Origin: Sinomonas sp. R1AF57
Lineage (GTDB): Bacteria > Actinomycetota > Actinomycetes > Actinomycetales > Micrococcaceae
Length of the DNA stretch: 64,000 bases
NCBI RefSeq assembly: GCF_002224485.1
Contig: NZ_CP022463.1
Span: forward strand, 2,714,062-2,778,061
Reading direction: 5' to 3'
Positions 35,109-44,482 of the stretch are shown here, one piece after another. A program made the translations under genes and the position numbers. Numbering within the stretch: position 1 is the stretch's first letter; the number at the start of each line of letters is the position of its first letter. Under the pieces are notes generated by a model. It worked only from the letters and a program-made list of their open reading frames with translations, was not told where the DNA came from and ran no database searches.

Positions 35109-35933
35109 ATGAGCAGCGATGCGGGGACGGAGCGAGCGGACGCCCCGTCGCGCGGGAGGCCCGTGTGGATGTGGGTGCTCATCGCCGCCTGCGCGGCGGT
35201 GGGCGTGGGACTCGTCGTCGCCGTCGCTGGACTGTTCACTGCGGCCCCGCCGCAGCCGCCCGCGCCGGCACCGGGCACGGCCAGTGCCCCGCCGCCGACC
35301 CGGGACAGCGAGCTGTCCGCCTACCGGCTCAGCGATCCGCTGCCGTTCTCGTCCGCCCCTGTCTGGCACGCCGCCCCGAGCGCCCTGTACACGCTGACCG
35401 CGGCCCCCGGCGAATTCCGCTACGTGGGCTCGAACGGGTGCACCCTCGTCTTCCGCACCGGCCCGCTCGTGCCGTCGCCTTCACCCTCGGCGCGCACGAC
35501 GGCGGCCGCCTCGCCACCCGCCGCGGGCTCGCCCACGCCCTCGGGCCCCCCGTCCTCGGGCTCCTTGTCCTCGGGCCCCTCGGGCAGCGCCGGCGCCGCG
35601 GCGTCGGACGATCCCGAGACGGCGGCGACGGCCGCAGCGCTCGAGGGCGCGGCGGCCACCGTGCTCGCGAGTGGTACCGGCGGCGCGGTGACGGGGAGGG
35701 GCTTTCCTGTCGTCGTGACCCTCGGGTCGCTCACGGGGCCCCTCGTCGACATGGCCGGGGCCACCTTGCGGGTCGAGCACGCGGACGGCACCGTCACGCA
35801 CGTCCGCCTGGCCGTGCGCGCCGTGCCGTCCGCTCAGGCGTCCTTCCAGGTGTCCGCCGAGTGCGCGACCCCCGAGGAGGCCGCCACAGCGATGAACCAC
35901 GCGAGCGTGCACGCCTTCATCGCCACGCGCTGA
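35109..35933 (+). CDS. hypothetical membrane-anchored protein
   Basis: A 274-aa protein of unknown function. One transmembrane helix at about 20-45, a Pro-rich spacer (AAPPQPPAPAPG), a globular part (SEL..FRYVGSNGC), a long Ser/Pro/Gly/Ala-rich stretch (about 121-190), and a C-terminal domain. The spacer contains a 15-base copy of the recurrent element (35489-35503), read as SARTTAA. ATG at 35109 has a GAGGAGAA Shine-Dalgarno; a GTG at 35094 is an alternative. Downstream of the Lrp gene on the same strand. Confidence 0.72.
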   Translation: MSSDAGTERADAPSRGRPVWMWVLIAACAAVGVGLVVAVAGLFTAAPPQPPAPAPGTASAPPPTRDSELSAYRLSDPLPFSSAPVWHAAPSALYTLTAAPGEFRYVGSNGCTLVFRTGPLVPSPSPSARTTAAASPPAAGSPTPSGPPSSGSLSSGPSGSAGAAASDDPETAATAAALEGAAATVLASGTGGAVTGRGFPVVVTLGSLTGPLVDMAGATLRVEHADGTVTHVRLAVRAVPSAQASFQVSAECATPEEAATAMNHASVHAFIATR

Positions 35934-35960
35934 CGCCCCGGCTGAGAGAGGTCTGGCAGG

Positions 35961-36743
35961 TCAGCGGCCGGTGAAGGCGGGCTTCCGCTTCTCCTGGAAG
36001 GCCTTGAACCCCTCGGCGTAGTCCTCCGAGGAGCAGAGCTGGGCCTGTGCCTTGTTCTCTGCCTCCATGGACTCCCAGAGCCCGAGGCGCCGGTCGCGGA
36101 TCTGCGCGACGAGCTCCTTCGACGCGACGAACGCGCCGGTGGCACCCTCGGCGACACGGCCGACGATCTCGCGCGTGCGCGGCAGCAGTTCCTCGGCCGG
36201 GAAGGCACGCGAGAACATTCCGGAGCGGACGGCGTCCGCCCCGCTCATGAGCTCGGCTGTGTACACGAGGTCGAGCGTGCGGTGCATGCCGAGGCGCTCG
36301 GTGAAGTACCAGTGGCCGCCAGAGTCCAGGGTCGCCCCGAGGTTCGCGAACGGCGAGCCGATCTTGGCGTTCTCGGCCACGTACACGACGTCGGTCGCGA
36401 GCAGCAGCCCGAGGCCGACCCCGAGGGACGCGCCCTGGGCGGCCGCGAACGTGGGCGCCGGGAAGGCCGCCATCTTCTGCAGCAGCGGCTGCACCTTCCC
36501 GCCCAGGTACCCCAGCACGTCGTCGTCGGCGGGGACGACTCCCGAGATGTCCCGGCCGGCGCAGAAGGCCCGGCCCTCGCCGCGCAGGAGGAGGACCCGC
36601 ACGTCGCCGCGGGAGGCGGCGGCAGCGGCGTCGTCGTACGCGTCCGAGAGCTCGCCGAGCGCGGTCTCGTCGAGGGAGTTGAGCTTGGCGGGCGCGTCGA
36701 GGACGACCTCGGCGACCCCGCCGGCGATGGTGAGGTTGATCAT
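35961..36743 (-). CDS. enoyl-CoA hydratase/isomerase (phenylacetate type)
   Basis: Crotonase-fold enzyme of 260 aa with the oxyanion-hole segments AFCAGRDISG and AAQGASLGVGLGLLLATD. Downstream of paaABCDE, so it probably acts in phenylacetyl-CoA degradation, in the manner of PaaG (epoxide to oxepin-CoA isomerase) or PaaF. Which one cannot be told by eye. Gap of 35 bases to paaE holds a fragment of the palindromic repeat family (36755-36777). Confidence 0.88.
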   Translation of the reverse strand: MINLTIAGGVAEVVLDAPAKLNSLDETALGELSDAYDDAAAAASRGDVRVLLLRGEGRAFCAGRDISGVVPADDDVLGYLGGKVQPLLQKMAAFPAPTFAAAQGASLGVGLGLLLATDVVYVAENAKIGSPFANLGATLDSGGHWYFTERLGMHRTLDLVYTAELMSGADAVRSGMFSRAFPAEELLPRTREIVGRVAEGATGAFVASKELVAQIRDRRLGLWESMEAENKAQAQLCSSEDYAEGFKAFQEKRKPAFTGR

Positions 36744-36754
36744 TCAGGCTCCTT

Positions 36755-36777
36755 GGTTTCGGCTCTGCTCAACCGCC
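36755..36777. repeat. palindromic repeat fragment between paaE and the hydratase gene
   Basis: GGTTTCGGCTCTGCTCAACC matches one arm of the repeat of the 2927-3345 array and occupies most of the 35-base spacer. Confidence 0.75.
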
Positions 36778-36778
36778 G

Positions 36779-38014
36779 TCACGCGTCGAAGTCGACGGAC
36801 ACGCTGTCCGTGGTCGGGTGGGACTGGCACGTGAGGACGTAGCCGCGCTCGACCTCGTCCGGCTCAAGCGCGTAGTTCTCCGTCATCTCCACCGTGCCCG
36901 AGACGAGCTTCGCACGGCACGTCCCGCAGACGCCGCCAGCGCACGCGAACGGCACGTCCGGGCGCACGCGCAGGGCCGCGTTGAGGATCGTCTCGTTCGC
37001 GGACACCGGGGACTTGACCGTGCCCTGGAGTCCGTCCAGCCGGAACTCGATCTCGAAGTTCTTGCCCGAGGCGTCCTCGACCACCGGCCGGCCGATGTTG
37101 CCCTCGAGGTTCGTCGGGGTGCCGGTGGTGAAGAGCTCGTAGCGGACCTTCTCGGGCTCCACGCCGCGGGCCGAGAGCGTGTCGCGCACGAGCTGGACGA
37201 GCTCGAACGGGCCGCACAGGAACCACTCGTCGACGTCGTCGGCGTGGATCACGGTGTTGAGCAGCGTGGTGAGCTTCTCGTCGTCGACCCTGCCGGACAG
37301 CAGCGGGGAGATGCGCTGCTCGCGCGAGAGCACGTGGTGGAGCGCGAAGCGGGACGGGTAGCGGTCCTTCAGGTCCGCGAGCTCCTCGACGAACATGACG
37401 TCCATGGCCGCCTTGTTCGCGTAGATGAGGTCGAAGCGGACGTTCTCGTCCGCCGCGAGGACGGTCTTCGCGATCGCCATGATGGGCGTGATGCCGGAGC
37501 CGGCCGCGACCGCCACGAACGTGTGCTCGACATCGGTGTCGATGCTCGAGGGGTCGTTGAGGCCGGTCATCCTGTGCTTCGAGATGAACGCGCCGGCGGG
37601 GCTCATGACGTCGAGCACGGTGCCGGGCTCGAGGCTCTCGTTCGCCCAGGTCGAGAAGATGCCGCCGAGGTCACGCTTGATGGCCACCTTGATCTCGGTC
37701 GAGCCGTCGTCGAAGCGCCGGGGGGCCGCGCAGATCGAGTACGAGCGGCGCACCTCCCGCTTCTCGCCGCCCTGGTTCGGGTCCTCCAGCTCGGCCCGGA
37801 GGGCCACGTACTGGCCGGGGATGTAGTCGTACTCGTCGGCGAGCTCGGCGGGAACCGCGAACGTCACCTCGATCGCGTCGTTTGTGAGCTTGCGGACGTC
37901 GCTCACCTCGAGCTTGTGGAAGGACGCACGACGCCGCGTGGTCCCCCCCGCGTCCGAGCCGGCGGCCGCGTCTTCTGCGACGTCAGCGGCGGTCTCGTTC
38001 AGCTGGTCAGTCAT
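36779..38014 (-). CDS. paaE: 1,2-phenylacetyl-CoA epoxidase subunit E (reductase)
   Basis: NADPH-dependent electron donor to the PaaA diiron oxygenase. The 411-aa product has the FAD-binding RRSYSICAAP segment, an NAD(P)-binding VAAGSGITPIMAIAKTVL, and a C-terminal plant-type [2Fe-2S] domain with C358, C363, C366 and C396. The N-terminal 30 residues are Ala/Asp-rich and not conserved. ATG at 38014 abuts the paaD stop. Confidence 0.96.
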   Translation of the reverse strand: MTDQLNETAADVAEDAAAGSDAGGTTRRRASFHKLEVSDVRKLTNDAIEVTFAVPAELADEYDYIPGQYVALRAELEDPNQGGEKREVRRSYSICAAPRRFDDGSTEIKVAIKRDLGGIFSTWANESLEPGTVLDVMSPAGAFISKHRMTGLNDPSSIDTDVEHTFVAVAAGSGITPIMAIAKTVLAADENVRFDLIYANKAAMDVMFVEELADLKDRYPSRFALHHVLSREQRISPLLSGRVDDEKLTTLLNTVIHADDVDEWFLCGPFELVQLVRDTLSARGVEPEKVRYELFTTGTPTNLEGNIGRPVVEDASGKNFEIEFRLDGLQGTVKSPVSANETILNAALRVRPDVPFACAGGVCGTCRAKLVSGTVEMTENYALEPDEVERGYVLTCQSHPTTDSVSVDFDA

Positions 38015-38500
38015 CTAGAGCACCTTGAAGTAGTCGAAGGGTTCCTTGCAGTCCTGGCAGACGTAGAGGGCCTTGCAGGACGTGGAACCGAAGCGGGACA
38101 TCTCGCGTGTGTTGAGGGAGTGGCACTGCGGGCACTTGACGGCGAGGCCGAGCTTGATCGGGCCGGCGTGGGACTTTCCACTAGGTGGGGCGATGCCGTA
38201 CTTCTCGAGCTTGGCCTTCCCCTCCTCGCTCATCCAGTCCGTGGTCCAGGCCGGGGAGAGCACGAGGTCGACCTCGACCTTGGAATGGCCGGCCTTGGCG
38301 AACACCGCCGTGAGGTCGTCCCGGATCGTGTCCATGGCGGGACACCCCGAGTAGGTCGGGGTGATCGTGAGGCGGACCGTGCCGTCGGTGTCGAGGCGGC
38401 CGTCCCGCAGGATCCCGAGGTCCGCGATGGACAGCACCGGGATCTCGGGGTCGGTCACCGTGGCCGCGAGCTCGCGGACCTCGTCGTCAGTGGTGATCAT
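38015..38500 (-). CDS. paaD: 1,2-phenylacetyl-CoA epoxidase subunit D
   Basis: A 161-aa MIP18/DUF59-family protein with TVTDPEIPVLSIADLGIL and PTYSGCPAMD, and a C-terminal zinc-ribbon-like CPQCHS...CQDCKEPF. Thought to help assemble or load iron of the epoxidase. Stop TAG directly precedes the paaE ATG. ATG at 38500. Confidence 0.95.
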   Translation of the reverse strand: MITTDDEVRELAATVTDPEIPVLSIADLGILRDGRLDTDGTVRLTITPTYSGCPAMDTIRDDLTAVFAKAGHSKVEVDLVLSPAWTTDWMSEEGKAKLEKYGIAPPSGKSHAGPIKLGLAVKCPQCHSLNTREMSRFGSTSCKALYVCQDCKEPFDYFKVL

Positions 38501-38522
38501 GGCAGTTCCTTGCCTCGGTCCT

Positions 38523-39380
38523 CTACCAGGTTGCCCCGGGGTGCTTGCGCGCGAGGACCTGCATCTCGGCGAGGATGTAGCCGAGGTGCTCGGTGTGCTC
38601 GCCGCGGCGGCCGCCGCCGCTGGCACGCGGGACGTTGGGGACGCTGAGGGTGGCCTCCTCGAGGACCGATGCGATCTGGGCGTCGAAGGCGGCCCGCAGG
38701 CTCGAGGGGCGCACACCGGCGTCGCCGACAGCGTCGATGAGCGCGTCGTCGTCGAACATCTCGTCGACGTAGGGCCACACGAGCTCGAGGGCGTCCTGCA
38801 TCCGGCGGTGCGACTCCTCCGTGCCGTCGCCGAGGCGGAGGGTCCACTGCACGGCGTGGTCGCGGTGGTAGGCCACCTCCTTGAGGGCCTTCGCGGCGAT
38901 CGCGGCGAGGGTCGCGTCGGTCGAGGCCAGCAGCTCCGTGTAGAGGAGGTACTGGTAGACGGAGACGATGAGCTGGCGCGCAATCGTGTAGCCGAAGTCA
39001 CCGTTGGGCTGCTCGACGATCCAGAGCGAGCGGAACTCGTCCTCCTCCCGCCAGTAGGCGAGGTCGTCCTCGGTCTTGTCCCACGCGTGGCCCGCGTAGG
39101 AGAGGAAGGAGCGCGCGTGGCCGAGGACGTCCAGGGCGATGTTGCCGAGGGCGATGTCCTCCTCGAGCTCGGGGGCGCGTGAGATCCAGTGGCTCAGGCG
39201 CTGGGCGAGGATGAGGGCGTCGTCGCCCAGGCGCAGGGCGTACTGCGCCACGTCCTCGGTGGGCTTGTCCTTGGCGATCGCGATGTCCTCCGGACGCAGC
39301 GCGTTGCCGGGGGTGACACGGGTGGCCGACGCCGCGGAGTCGCCGAAGCTGTCGAGCGAGTGGTCGGTATGCGTCGTCAC
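38523..39380 (-). CDS. paaC: 1,2-phenylacetyl-CoA epoxidase subunit C
   Basis: Structural, ferritin-like subunit that forms a stable complex with PaaA. The 285-aa product has YALRLGDDALILAQRLSHWISRAPELEEDIALGNIALD and YLLYTELLASTD, typical. The diiron ligands are incomplete, as in other PaaC. ATG at 39380 overlaps the paaB stop. Confidence 0.95.
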   Translation of the reverse strand: MTTHTDHSLDSFGDSAASATRVTPGNALRPEDIAIAKDKPTEDVAQYALRLGDDALILAQRLSHWISRAPELEEDIALGNIALDVLGHARSFLSYAGHAWDKTEDDLAYWREEDEFRSLWIVEQPNGDFGYTIARQLIVSVYQYLLYTELLASTDATLAAIAAKALKEVAYHRDHAVQWTLRLGDGTEESHRRMQDALELVWPYVDEMFDDDALIDAVGDAGVRPSSLRAAFDAQIASVLEEATLSVPNVPRASGGGRRGEHTEHLGYILAEMQVLARKHPGATW

Positions 39381-39670
39381 AGGTGCTTCACACCCTCGCT
39401 CTTGGTGTAGTACGTCGCGTGGCGGTAGTCCTTGCCCTGCGGCGACTCGAAGAACGCGCCCTTGGAGTCCGGGTCGGACGAGGCGATGGCATCCGAGGGG
39501 ACGACCCAGATGGACACGCCCTCGTTGCGGCGGGTGTAGAGGTCCCGCGCGTTGCGCAGCGCCATTGCCGCGTCAGGGGCGTGGAGAGAACCGGCGTGGA
39601 CGTGGGAGAGTCCGCGGCTCGAGCGGACGAAAACCTCCCAGAGGGGCCAGATGTTGGTCTGCTCGCTCAC
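39377..39670 (-). CDS. paaB: 1,2-phenylacetyl-CoA epoxidase subunit B
   Basis: Small 97-aa subunit with the family signature WEVFVRSSRGLSHVHAGSLHAPD and RNEGVSIWVVPS. Its stop overlaps the paaC start (ATGA). One base separates its start from the paaA stop. Confidence 0.95.
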   Translation of the reverse strand: MSEQTNIWPLWEVFVRSSRGLSHVHAGSLHAPDAAMALRNARDLYTRRNEGVSIWVVPSDAIASSDPDSKGAFFESPQGKDYRHATYYTKSEGVKHL

Positions 39671-40693
39671 TTAAGCTGCTCCGATCTCGTTCTTCGCGGC
39701 CTTGGCGGCCTGCTTCTCTGCGTACGCCCGGGCCGCCTCGCGGACCCACGTCCCGTCCGCATGCGCCTCGCGGCGGCGCGCCATGCGCTGGGCGTTGCAC
39801 GGGCCGCGACCCGCGATGACCTCGTGGAACTCCTGCCAGTCGAGCTCCTTGTGGATCCACCTGCCGTTCACCTCGTCGTAGCGGAGCTCCGGATCCGGGA
39901 GGGTCAGGCCGAGGACCTTGACCTGCTCGGCGATCATCCCCACGAACCGCTGGCGCAGCTCGTCGTTGGAGAAGCGCTTGATGTTCCAGGCCATGGACTG
40001 CTTCGAGTTCGGCGAGTCGGCGTCCGGCGGGCCGAACATCATCAGGGCCGGGGCGTAGAAGCGGTTGACCGCATCCTGGGCCATCTGCTTCTGGGCCGGG
40101 GTGCCGTTCGAGAGCTCGAGCAGGATCTCGAAGCCCTGGCGCTGGTGGAACGACTCCTCCTTGCAGATGCGCACCATGGCGCGGCCGTAGGGGCCGTAGC
40201 TCGCGCGGCAGAGGGGGACCTGGTTGGCGATCGCCGCACCGTCCACGAGCCAGCCGATCGCACCCATGTCGGCCCATGTGCGGGCCGGGTAGTTGAAGAT
40301 CGACGAGTACTTGGCCTTGCCGTCCAGCAGCTGCTGGTTCAGGACGTCGCGCGGGGTGCCGAGGGACTCGGCCGCCGAGTAGAGGTAGAGGCCGTGGCCG
40401 GCCTCGTCCTGGACCTTCGCCATCAGGATGGCCTTGCGCTTGAGGCTCGGGGCGCGGGTGATCCAGTTCGCCTCGGGCTGCATGCCGATGATCTCGGAGT
40501 GCGCGTGCTGGGACACCTGGCGCACGAGCGTCTTGCGGTAGGCCGCGGGCATCCAGTCGCGAGGCTCGATGCGCGAGTCCTCGGCGATGATGCGATCAAA
40601 GTAAGCCTGACCCGCAATGTCCTCAGCCGACGGGGCCTCGTCACCCTGTCCAGGCTGGGGCTGGGGCACGGACTGCAGGGTCGCAGCTGCCAT
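39671..40693 (-). CDS. paaA: 1,2-phenylacetyl-CoA epoxidase subunit A (diiron oxygenase)
   Basis: Catalytic monooxygenase subunit, 340 aa. A ferritin-like diiron centre is indicated by the [15 protein letters not shown] segment and a second [15 protein letters not shown] helix (E/H ligands). N-terminal 30 residues are Gln/Pro-rich. First gene of the paaABCDE-hydratase operon; ATG at 40693 with GAGGAGGAG Shine-Dalgarno, and a promoter with overlapping operator just upstream. Confidence 0.96.
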   Translation of the reverse strand: MAAATLQSVPQPQPGQGDEAPSAEDIAGQAYFDRIIAEDSRIEPRDWMPAAYRKTLVRQVSQHAHSEIIGMQPEANWITRAPSLKRKAILMAKVQDEAGHGLYLYSAAESLGTPRDVLNQQLLDGKAKYSSIFNYPARTWADMGAIGWLVDGAAIANQVPLCRASYGPYGRAMVRICKEESFHQRQGFEILLELSNGTPAQKQMAQDAVNRFYAPALMMFGPPDADSPNSKQSMAWNIKRFSNDELRQRFVGMIAEQVKVLGLTLPDPELRYDEVNGRWIHKELDWQEFHEVIAGRGPCNAQRMARRREAHADGTWVREAARAYAEKQAAKAAKNEIGAA

Positions 40694-40710
40694 GTCTCCT
40701 CCTCAGAAAT

Positions 40711-40734
40711 AATTACCGACCGTTCGTTCAGAAT
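40711..40734. promoter_or_regulatory. putative PaaR operator at the paaA promoter
   Basis: Contains TTACCGACCGTTCGTTCAG. From memory, the PaaR site reported for Corynebacterium glutamicum is an imperfect palindrome built on ACCG..CG..CGGT, and this site fits that form apart from a few bases. It overlaps the -10 of paaA. The reverse strand of the paaI-upstream palindrome shares TTACCGANNGTTCNTT. Confidence 0.65.
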
Positions 40735-40758
40735 ATGGGTCGATTCTACTGCCGTCAA
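40730..40758 (-). promoter_or_regulatory. sigma-70-type promoter of paaA
   Basis: On the minus strand, TTGACG (40758-40753), 17-base spacer, TATTCT (40735-40730). About 35 bases upstream of the paaA ATG, with the operator over the -10. Confidence 0.7.
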
Positions 40759-40874
40759 GGTACGCAGCCTGTTTGCCCCGCAGACGCCCGCGGCACTCGA
40801 ATGTGGTGGGTTCCCTACTCGTTTCGGGGGAGAGCCCTGTCCGGGCTCCCTCACGCGGCGTCACCGTTGGTTCC

Positions 40875-41951
40875 ATGATCCCGACGACCAGCGACCAGGC
40901 GCTCGGCGATGAGGCCCGGCCGGTCCAGCATCGCATCAGGCGTAGGCCCCGGCGCGGGACAGTGGTCCTCCTCGTCGCGCTCGCCGCCGTCGTCGGTGCC
41001 GCGTGCGCCGCCGTCGTCTTCCTGGGATCGCTCGCGACGGCCTTCGACTCCGCGACGCAGAAGATCCCGACAGCATTCCCGCAGAACGTCGCGCGGCCCG
41101 CGGAGGAGCCGGCCGCAGACGGCAAGACCGCCGTCAACATCCTTCTGGTCGGCAGCGACAGCCGGGGGGCCGCCCTCTCGCAGGCCGAAGCCGGCGTTCC
41201 CTCGGACCAGCGTTCGGACACCATGCTGCTGGTCCATATCCCCGCCGACAGGACGAACGCCTACGTCATCTCGATCATGCGGGATACCTGGGTGCCCATC
41301 CCTGGCCGGGGGAACGCGAAGGTCAATGCCGCCTTCGCCTTCGGCGGCGTGCCGCTCATGGTCGAGACCGTCGAATCACTTCTCCATCAGCGCATCGACC
41401 ACGTGGCGCTCGTCGACTTCGAGGGGTTCAGGGCAGTCACCGATGCCGTCGGCGGCGTGGACGTGGACGTCCCGGTGCCCTTCACAGCCGCCCAGTCCCC
41501 GGGCTACCGGTTCGCGGCCGGTCGGCAGAAGCTCACCGGCGACCAGGCCTTGGCCTTCGTCCGTGAACGGTATGCCTTCCCGGACGGCGACTACCAGCGC
41601 GTGCGGGACCAGCAGATCTTCGTCAAGTCGCTCGTGGGCCAGGTCGCGCGGCCGGAGACGCTGGCCAATCCCTTCACTCTCAGCCGCGTGGTCACGCAGC
41701 TCGCGCCCTACCTCACGGTGGACAGCGGCTTCACGTCGCAGGCGGTGTCTGCGCTCGCCTTCGAGCTGAAGGACATCCGCCCGTCGGGCATCGTGAGCTT
41801 CACGCTGCCTACGGCGGGGACGGGCGTCTCACCCGACGGGCAGTCGATCGTGATCATGGACGACGGGGCGACGGAGGCACTGGCAGCCGCGATGAGCGGT
41901 GGCACGGTCGCCCAGTACGTGGCGGAGCGGAACCTCCAGAACGGCAACTGA
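40875..41951 (+). CDS. LytR-CpsA-Psr family envelope glycopolymer transferase
   Basis: Attaches wall teichoic acid-like or capsular polymers to peptidoglycan outside the membrane. The 358-aa product has a short cytoplasmic basic tail, one transmembrane helix at about 28-50, and the LCP domain with LLVGSDSRG, RSDTMLLVHIP, SIMRDTWVPIPGRG and KVNAAFAFGG, including the arginines that bind the pyrophosphate lipid. ATG at 40875 chosen as the nearest to the helix. Opposite strand to paaA and to the tyrosine kinase. Confidence 0.9.
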   Translation: MIPTTSDQALGDEARPVQHRIRRRPRRGTVVLLVALAAVVGAACAAVVFLGSLATAFDSATQKIPTAFPQNVARPAEEPAADGKTAVNILLVGSDSRGAALSQAEAGVPSDQRSDTMLLVHIPADRTNAYVISIMRDTWVPIPGRGNAKVNAAFAFGGVPLMVETVESLLHQRIDHVALVDFEGFRAVTDAVGGVDVDVPVPFTAAQSPGYRFAAGRQKLTGDQALAFVRERYAFPDGDYQRVRDQQIFVKSLVGQVARPETLANPFTLSRVVTQLAPYLTVDSGFTSQAVSALAFELKDIRPSGIVSFTLPTAGTGVSPDGQSIVIMDDGATEALAAAMSGGTVAQYVAERNLQNGN

Positions 41952-42001
41952 GCAGTCCACGGCGGTGGACGCCGTGTCGGACCGCTCGCTCAGATGCCTC
42001 C

Positions 42002-43747
42002 TCAGCCGGCCGACCTGCGGCCGCGCTGATCCCTCAGCTGCGCCGGCAGCCAGAGGTCGTCGGCCAGACCGTCCTCGCCGAGCCTGTCGTCCGCGTCCGC
42101 GAGCTGGCCTAGGCGTTCGGAGGCCGGCGCGTGGCGGTCCTGCCTGTCCGCGTAGTGCCCCGGAACGGCCGCCGGGCGGTAGGCGGGCTCGTACGGGGCC
42201 TCAGCCAGAGGCCGGCTGTCGGGGGCCGGCTCGTGCAGCTCGGCGTTGGGGGCGTCCACGGGCCGGCGCGGGGCGCGGGAAGGCTTGCGTTTGACCGAGG
42301 GCCGGCGGCCCTTCGTCCGCCCCCCGGGGGCGTCCTCGCCGTAGGTGCCGTAGTACGAGTAGGCCGAGGACTCCGGACCCGCGGTGGGCACGCAGTTCAG
42401 GACGACGCCGAGAATCCGGCCGTTGACCCTGCTCAGGTTCCCGAACGCGCGCTCCAGCTGGTCGGTCGTGGTCTGGCCCGCGCGGGCGACGACGAGGGTG
42501 CCGTCCACGGCCCGGGACAGCACGGCCGCGTCGGTCACCGGAAGCAGCGGCGGCGCGTCGACCAGGACGATCGCGTCCTCGGCGAGACGGCGCAGGAGGG
42601 CCTGCATGGCGCGCGAGCCGAGGAGCTCTGCGGGATTCGGGGGGATGCGCCCCGAACCGAGCAGCGTGAGGTTCTCCGAGCCCGCCCAGCCCTGCCGGAC
42701 ATCCTCGATGTCCGCGCGGCCCGAGAGGACGTCGGTGACCCCCACTCCCGGGACGAGGTCGAAGACCTTGTCGACCATGGGCCGACGGAGATCGCAGTCC
42801 ACGACCACGACCTTCTCCCCCGCCGCCACCATGCCGGCGGCGAGGTTGGCCACCACGGCCGACTTGCCTTCGGAGGGCATGGCACTCGTGACGAGGATGA
42901 CCCGCGGAGGCTGGTCCACATCGACGAACTGCAGGTTCGTGCGGAGCTCGCGGAACGCCTCGCCGAGCGCGCTCCCCCACTGGTCCGCCCCGATGACCTC
43001 GGCCTGCGGCCCGAAGTCGTGGTCGACGGGAAGGGTGCCGAGCACCGGCACGGCGAACTGCCGCTCGACCTCGGCGGCAGTGCGGATGCGACGGTCCACA
43101 TGGTTGCGGACCATGGCGTACGCGAACCCGAGGAGTAGGCCACCGACCACCCCGACGCCGAGGGTGAGGCGGATGTTGGGCGAGACCGGCTCGGTCGGCA
43201 GCACCGCACGGCTCAGTGTCACGACGCGGACTGGGGGGAGGCCGGTCTGGCCAGCGGAGCGTTCGATCTCCGAGACCTGGGCGGAGAGTGCGGAGATCCA
43301 GGCGTCGGCAACGCGCTGTGCCTCCGACGGATCAGTGGACTTCGCCGAGACGCGGATCTCGGTCGTGTCCACGGGCACGGTGACCGTGACGGCGGAGGCG
43401 AGGTCCTGCGGGCTGCGGTCCAGGCCGAGGTCGCGGGCCACGCGCTCGGCGACGAGCGCCGACTCGGCGACCGACTTGTAGTTCTTGGCCCGGGACTTGG
43501 CGAGGTTGTCGCCAGCGAGAGACAGGCTCAGGTTGTCGCCACCCACCGTGATGACGACGCCGCTCGCCTCGGCGGCATACTGGCGGGGCTGGACGAGATA
43601 CCAGCCGAAGGCCATGGCGGTCGCGAGCGTGGTGATCAGGAGGATTCCCCGCCAATGCCGCCGCATGACCGCCACATAGTCGCCAAGGGTCAATTCCCCG
43701 CCCTTGCGCGCGTCCGTCTCATGCTCCACGAAAACTGTCCTCCCCAT
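42002..43747 (-). CDS. polysaccharide co-polymerase / BY-type tyrosine autokinase
   Basis: A 581-aa Wzc-like fusion. N-terminal Wzz domain between two membrane helices (about 33-51 and 174-195), then a cytoplasmic kinase with Walker A SAMPSEGKS (about 285-293), Walker A' VVVDCDLRRP and Walker B IVLVDAPPLL. The tyrosine cluster SSAYSYYGTYGE (about 460-472) is not at the extreme C-terminus but followed by about 110 charged, Pro/Arg-rich residues. Controls chain length of an exopolysaccharide. The adjacent phosphatase gene probably reverses its phosphorylation. Start ATG at 43747. Confidence 0.9.
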   Translation of the reverse strand: MGRTVFVEHETDARKGGELTLGDYVAVMRRHWRGILLITTLATAMAFGWYLVQPRQYAAEASGVVITVGGDNLSLSLAGDNLAKSRAKNYKSVAESALVAERVARDLGLDRSPQDLASAVTVTVPVDTTEIRVSAKSTDPSEAQRVADAWISALSAQVSEIERSAGQTGLPPVRVVTLSRAVLPTEPVSPNIRLTLGVGVVGGLLLGFAYAMVRNHVDRRIRTAAEVERQFAVPVLGTLPVDHDFGPQAEVIGADQWGSALGEAFRELRTNLQFVDVDQPPRVILVTSAMPSEGKSAVVANLAAGMVAAGEKVVVVDCDLRRPMVDKVFDLVPGVGVTDVLSGRADIEDVRQGWAGSENLTLLGSGRIPPNPAELLGSRAMQALLRRLAEDAIVLVDAPPLLPVTDAAVLSRAVDGTLVVARAGQTTTDQLERAFGNLSRVNGRILGVVLNCVPTAGPESSAYSYYGTYGEDAPGGRTKGRRPSVKRKPSRAPRRPVDAPNAELHEPAPDSRPLAEAPYEPAYRPAAVPGHYADRQDRHAPASERLGQLADADDRLGEDGLADDLWLPAQLRDQRGRRSAG

Positions 43748-43801
43748 TGGCCGCTTCCGCGGATACCCCGATCGAGTCTACCGAAGGCGCGCCATGCCGC
43801 G

Positions 43802-44404
43802 TCACACGAGGCGTTCGCCGTATACCTGCAGAGCGTCCAACGCTGGAAGCAGCTGCGATGCCATCGCCTCATAGGCGGCGTGTCCCCTGCGGAAGGGGTC
43901 GGTCACCTCGTCGTCCCGGCTGGGTGCCCGCCTGAACGCCGAGGCCCGGGTGATGGCCTGCTTCCATCCCGGACGCCACTCGGCAACGCCCCGGCGTTCG
44001 GCGCCGAACGATGCATCGCCGAGGATCCGCGCGAGCTCCCGGATCAGGAACGTGCGCTTGAGTGCCGCCGGCTCGGCCCGCAGCACCTCTGCCAGGTGCT
44101 CCCTGCCTGCCGTGAGCACCAGGTCCGCCGCGCGGATGCTCTGGGGCTCGAGCTGACGGGCGGCAAACCCGTCGAACGTGACCCCCTCGGCGAGGCCGAT
44201 GGCCGCGATCGGGCCGGCAACAGGCTCTCCGACGAGAGCGTGGGTCCCGGCACTCGCGACGCGGGTGCGTCCGGGGGCGAGAATGTCGAACCTGTGCTGG
44301 AGCCACCGCTCGGCAAGGGGAGAACGGCACACGTTGCCCGTGCAGACCACGAGGATGTTGAAGGGCTGCGCCGCATCCATGGCCGGATCCACGCTGCTGG
44401 TCAA
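43802..44404 (-). CDS. low-molecular-weight protein-tyrosine-phosphatase
   Basis: A 200-aa Wzb/Etp-like phosphatase with the P-loop CTGNVCRS (C21, R27) and the general-acid loop DDEVTDPF (D169). Probably dephosphorylates the tyrosine autokinase encoded next to it. About 45 residues longer than the shortest family members. Start ATG at 44404; MDAAQPF nine codons in is an alternative. Confidence 0.9.
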   Translation of the reverse strand: MTSSVDPAMDAAQPFNILVVCTGNVCRSPLAERWLQHRFDILAPGRTRVASAGTHALVGEPVAGPIAAIGLAEGVTFDGFAARQLEPQSIRAADLVLTAGREHLAEVLRAEPAALKRTFLIRELARILGDASFGAERRGVAEWRPGWKQAITRASAFRRAPSRDDEVTDPFRRGHAAYEAMASQLLPALDALQVYGERLV

Positions 44405-44482
44405 CGTCCGAGGGCGGACGCGCGGAAGGGATGCCCCTCCCGCGCGCCCGTCCCTGCGGCGTTGTTGCCCATGCGGGTGTCG

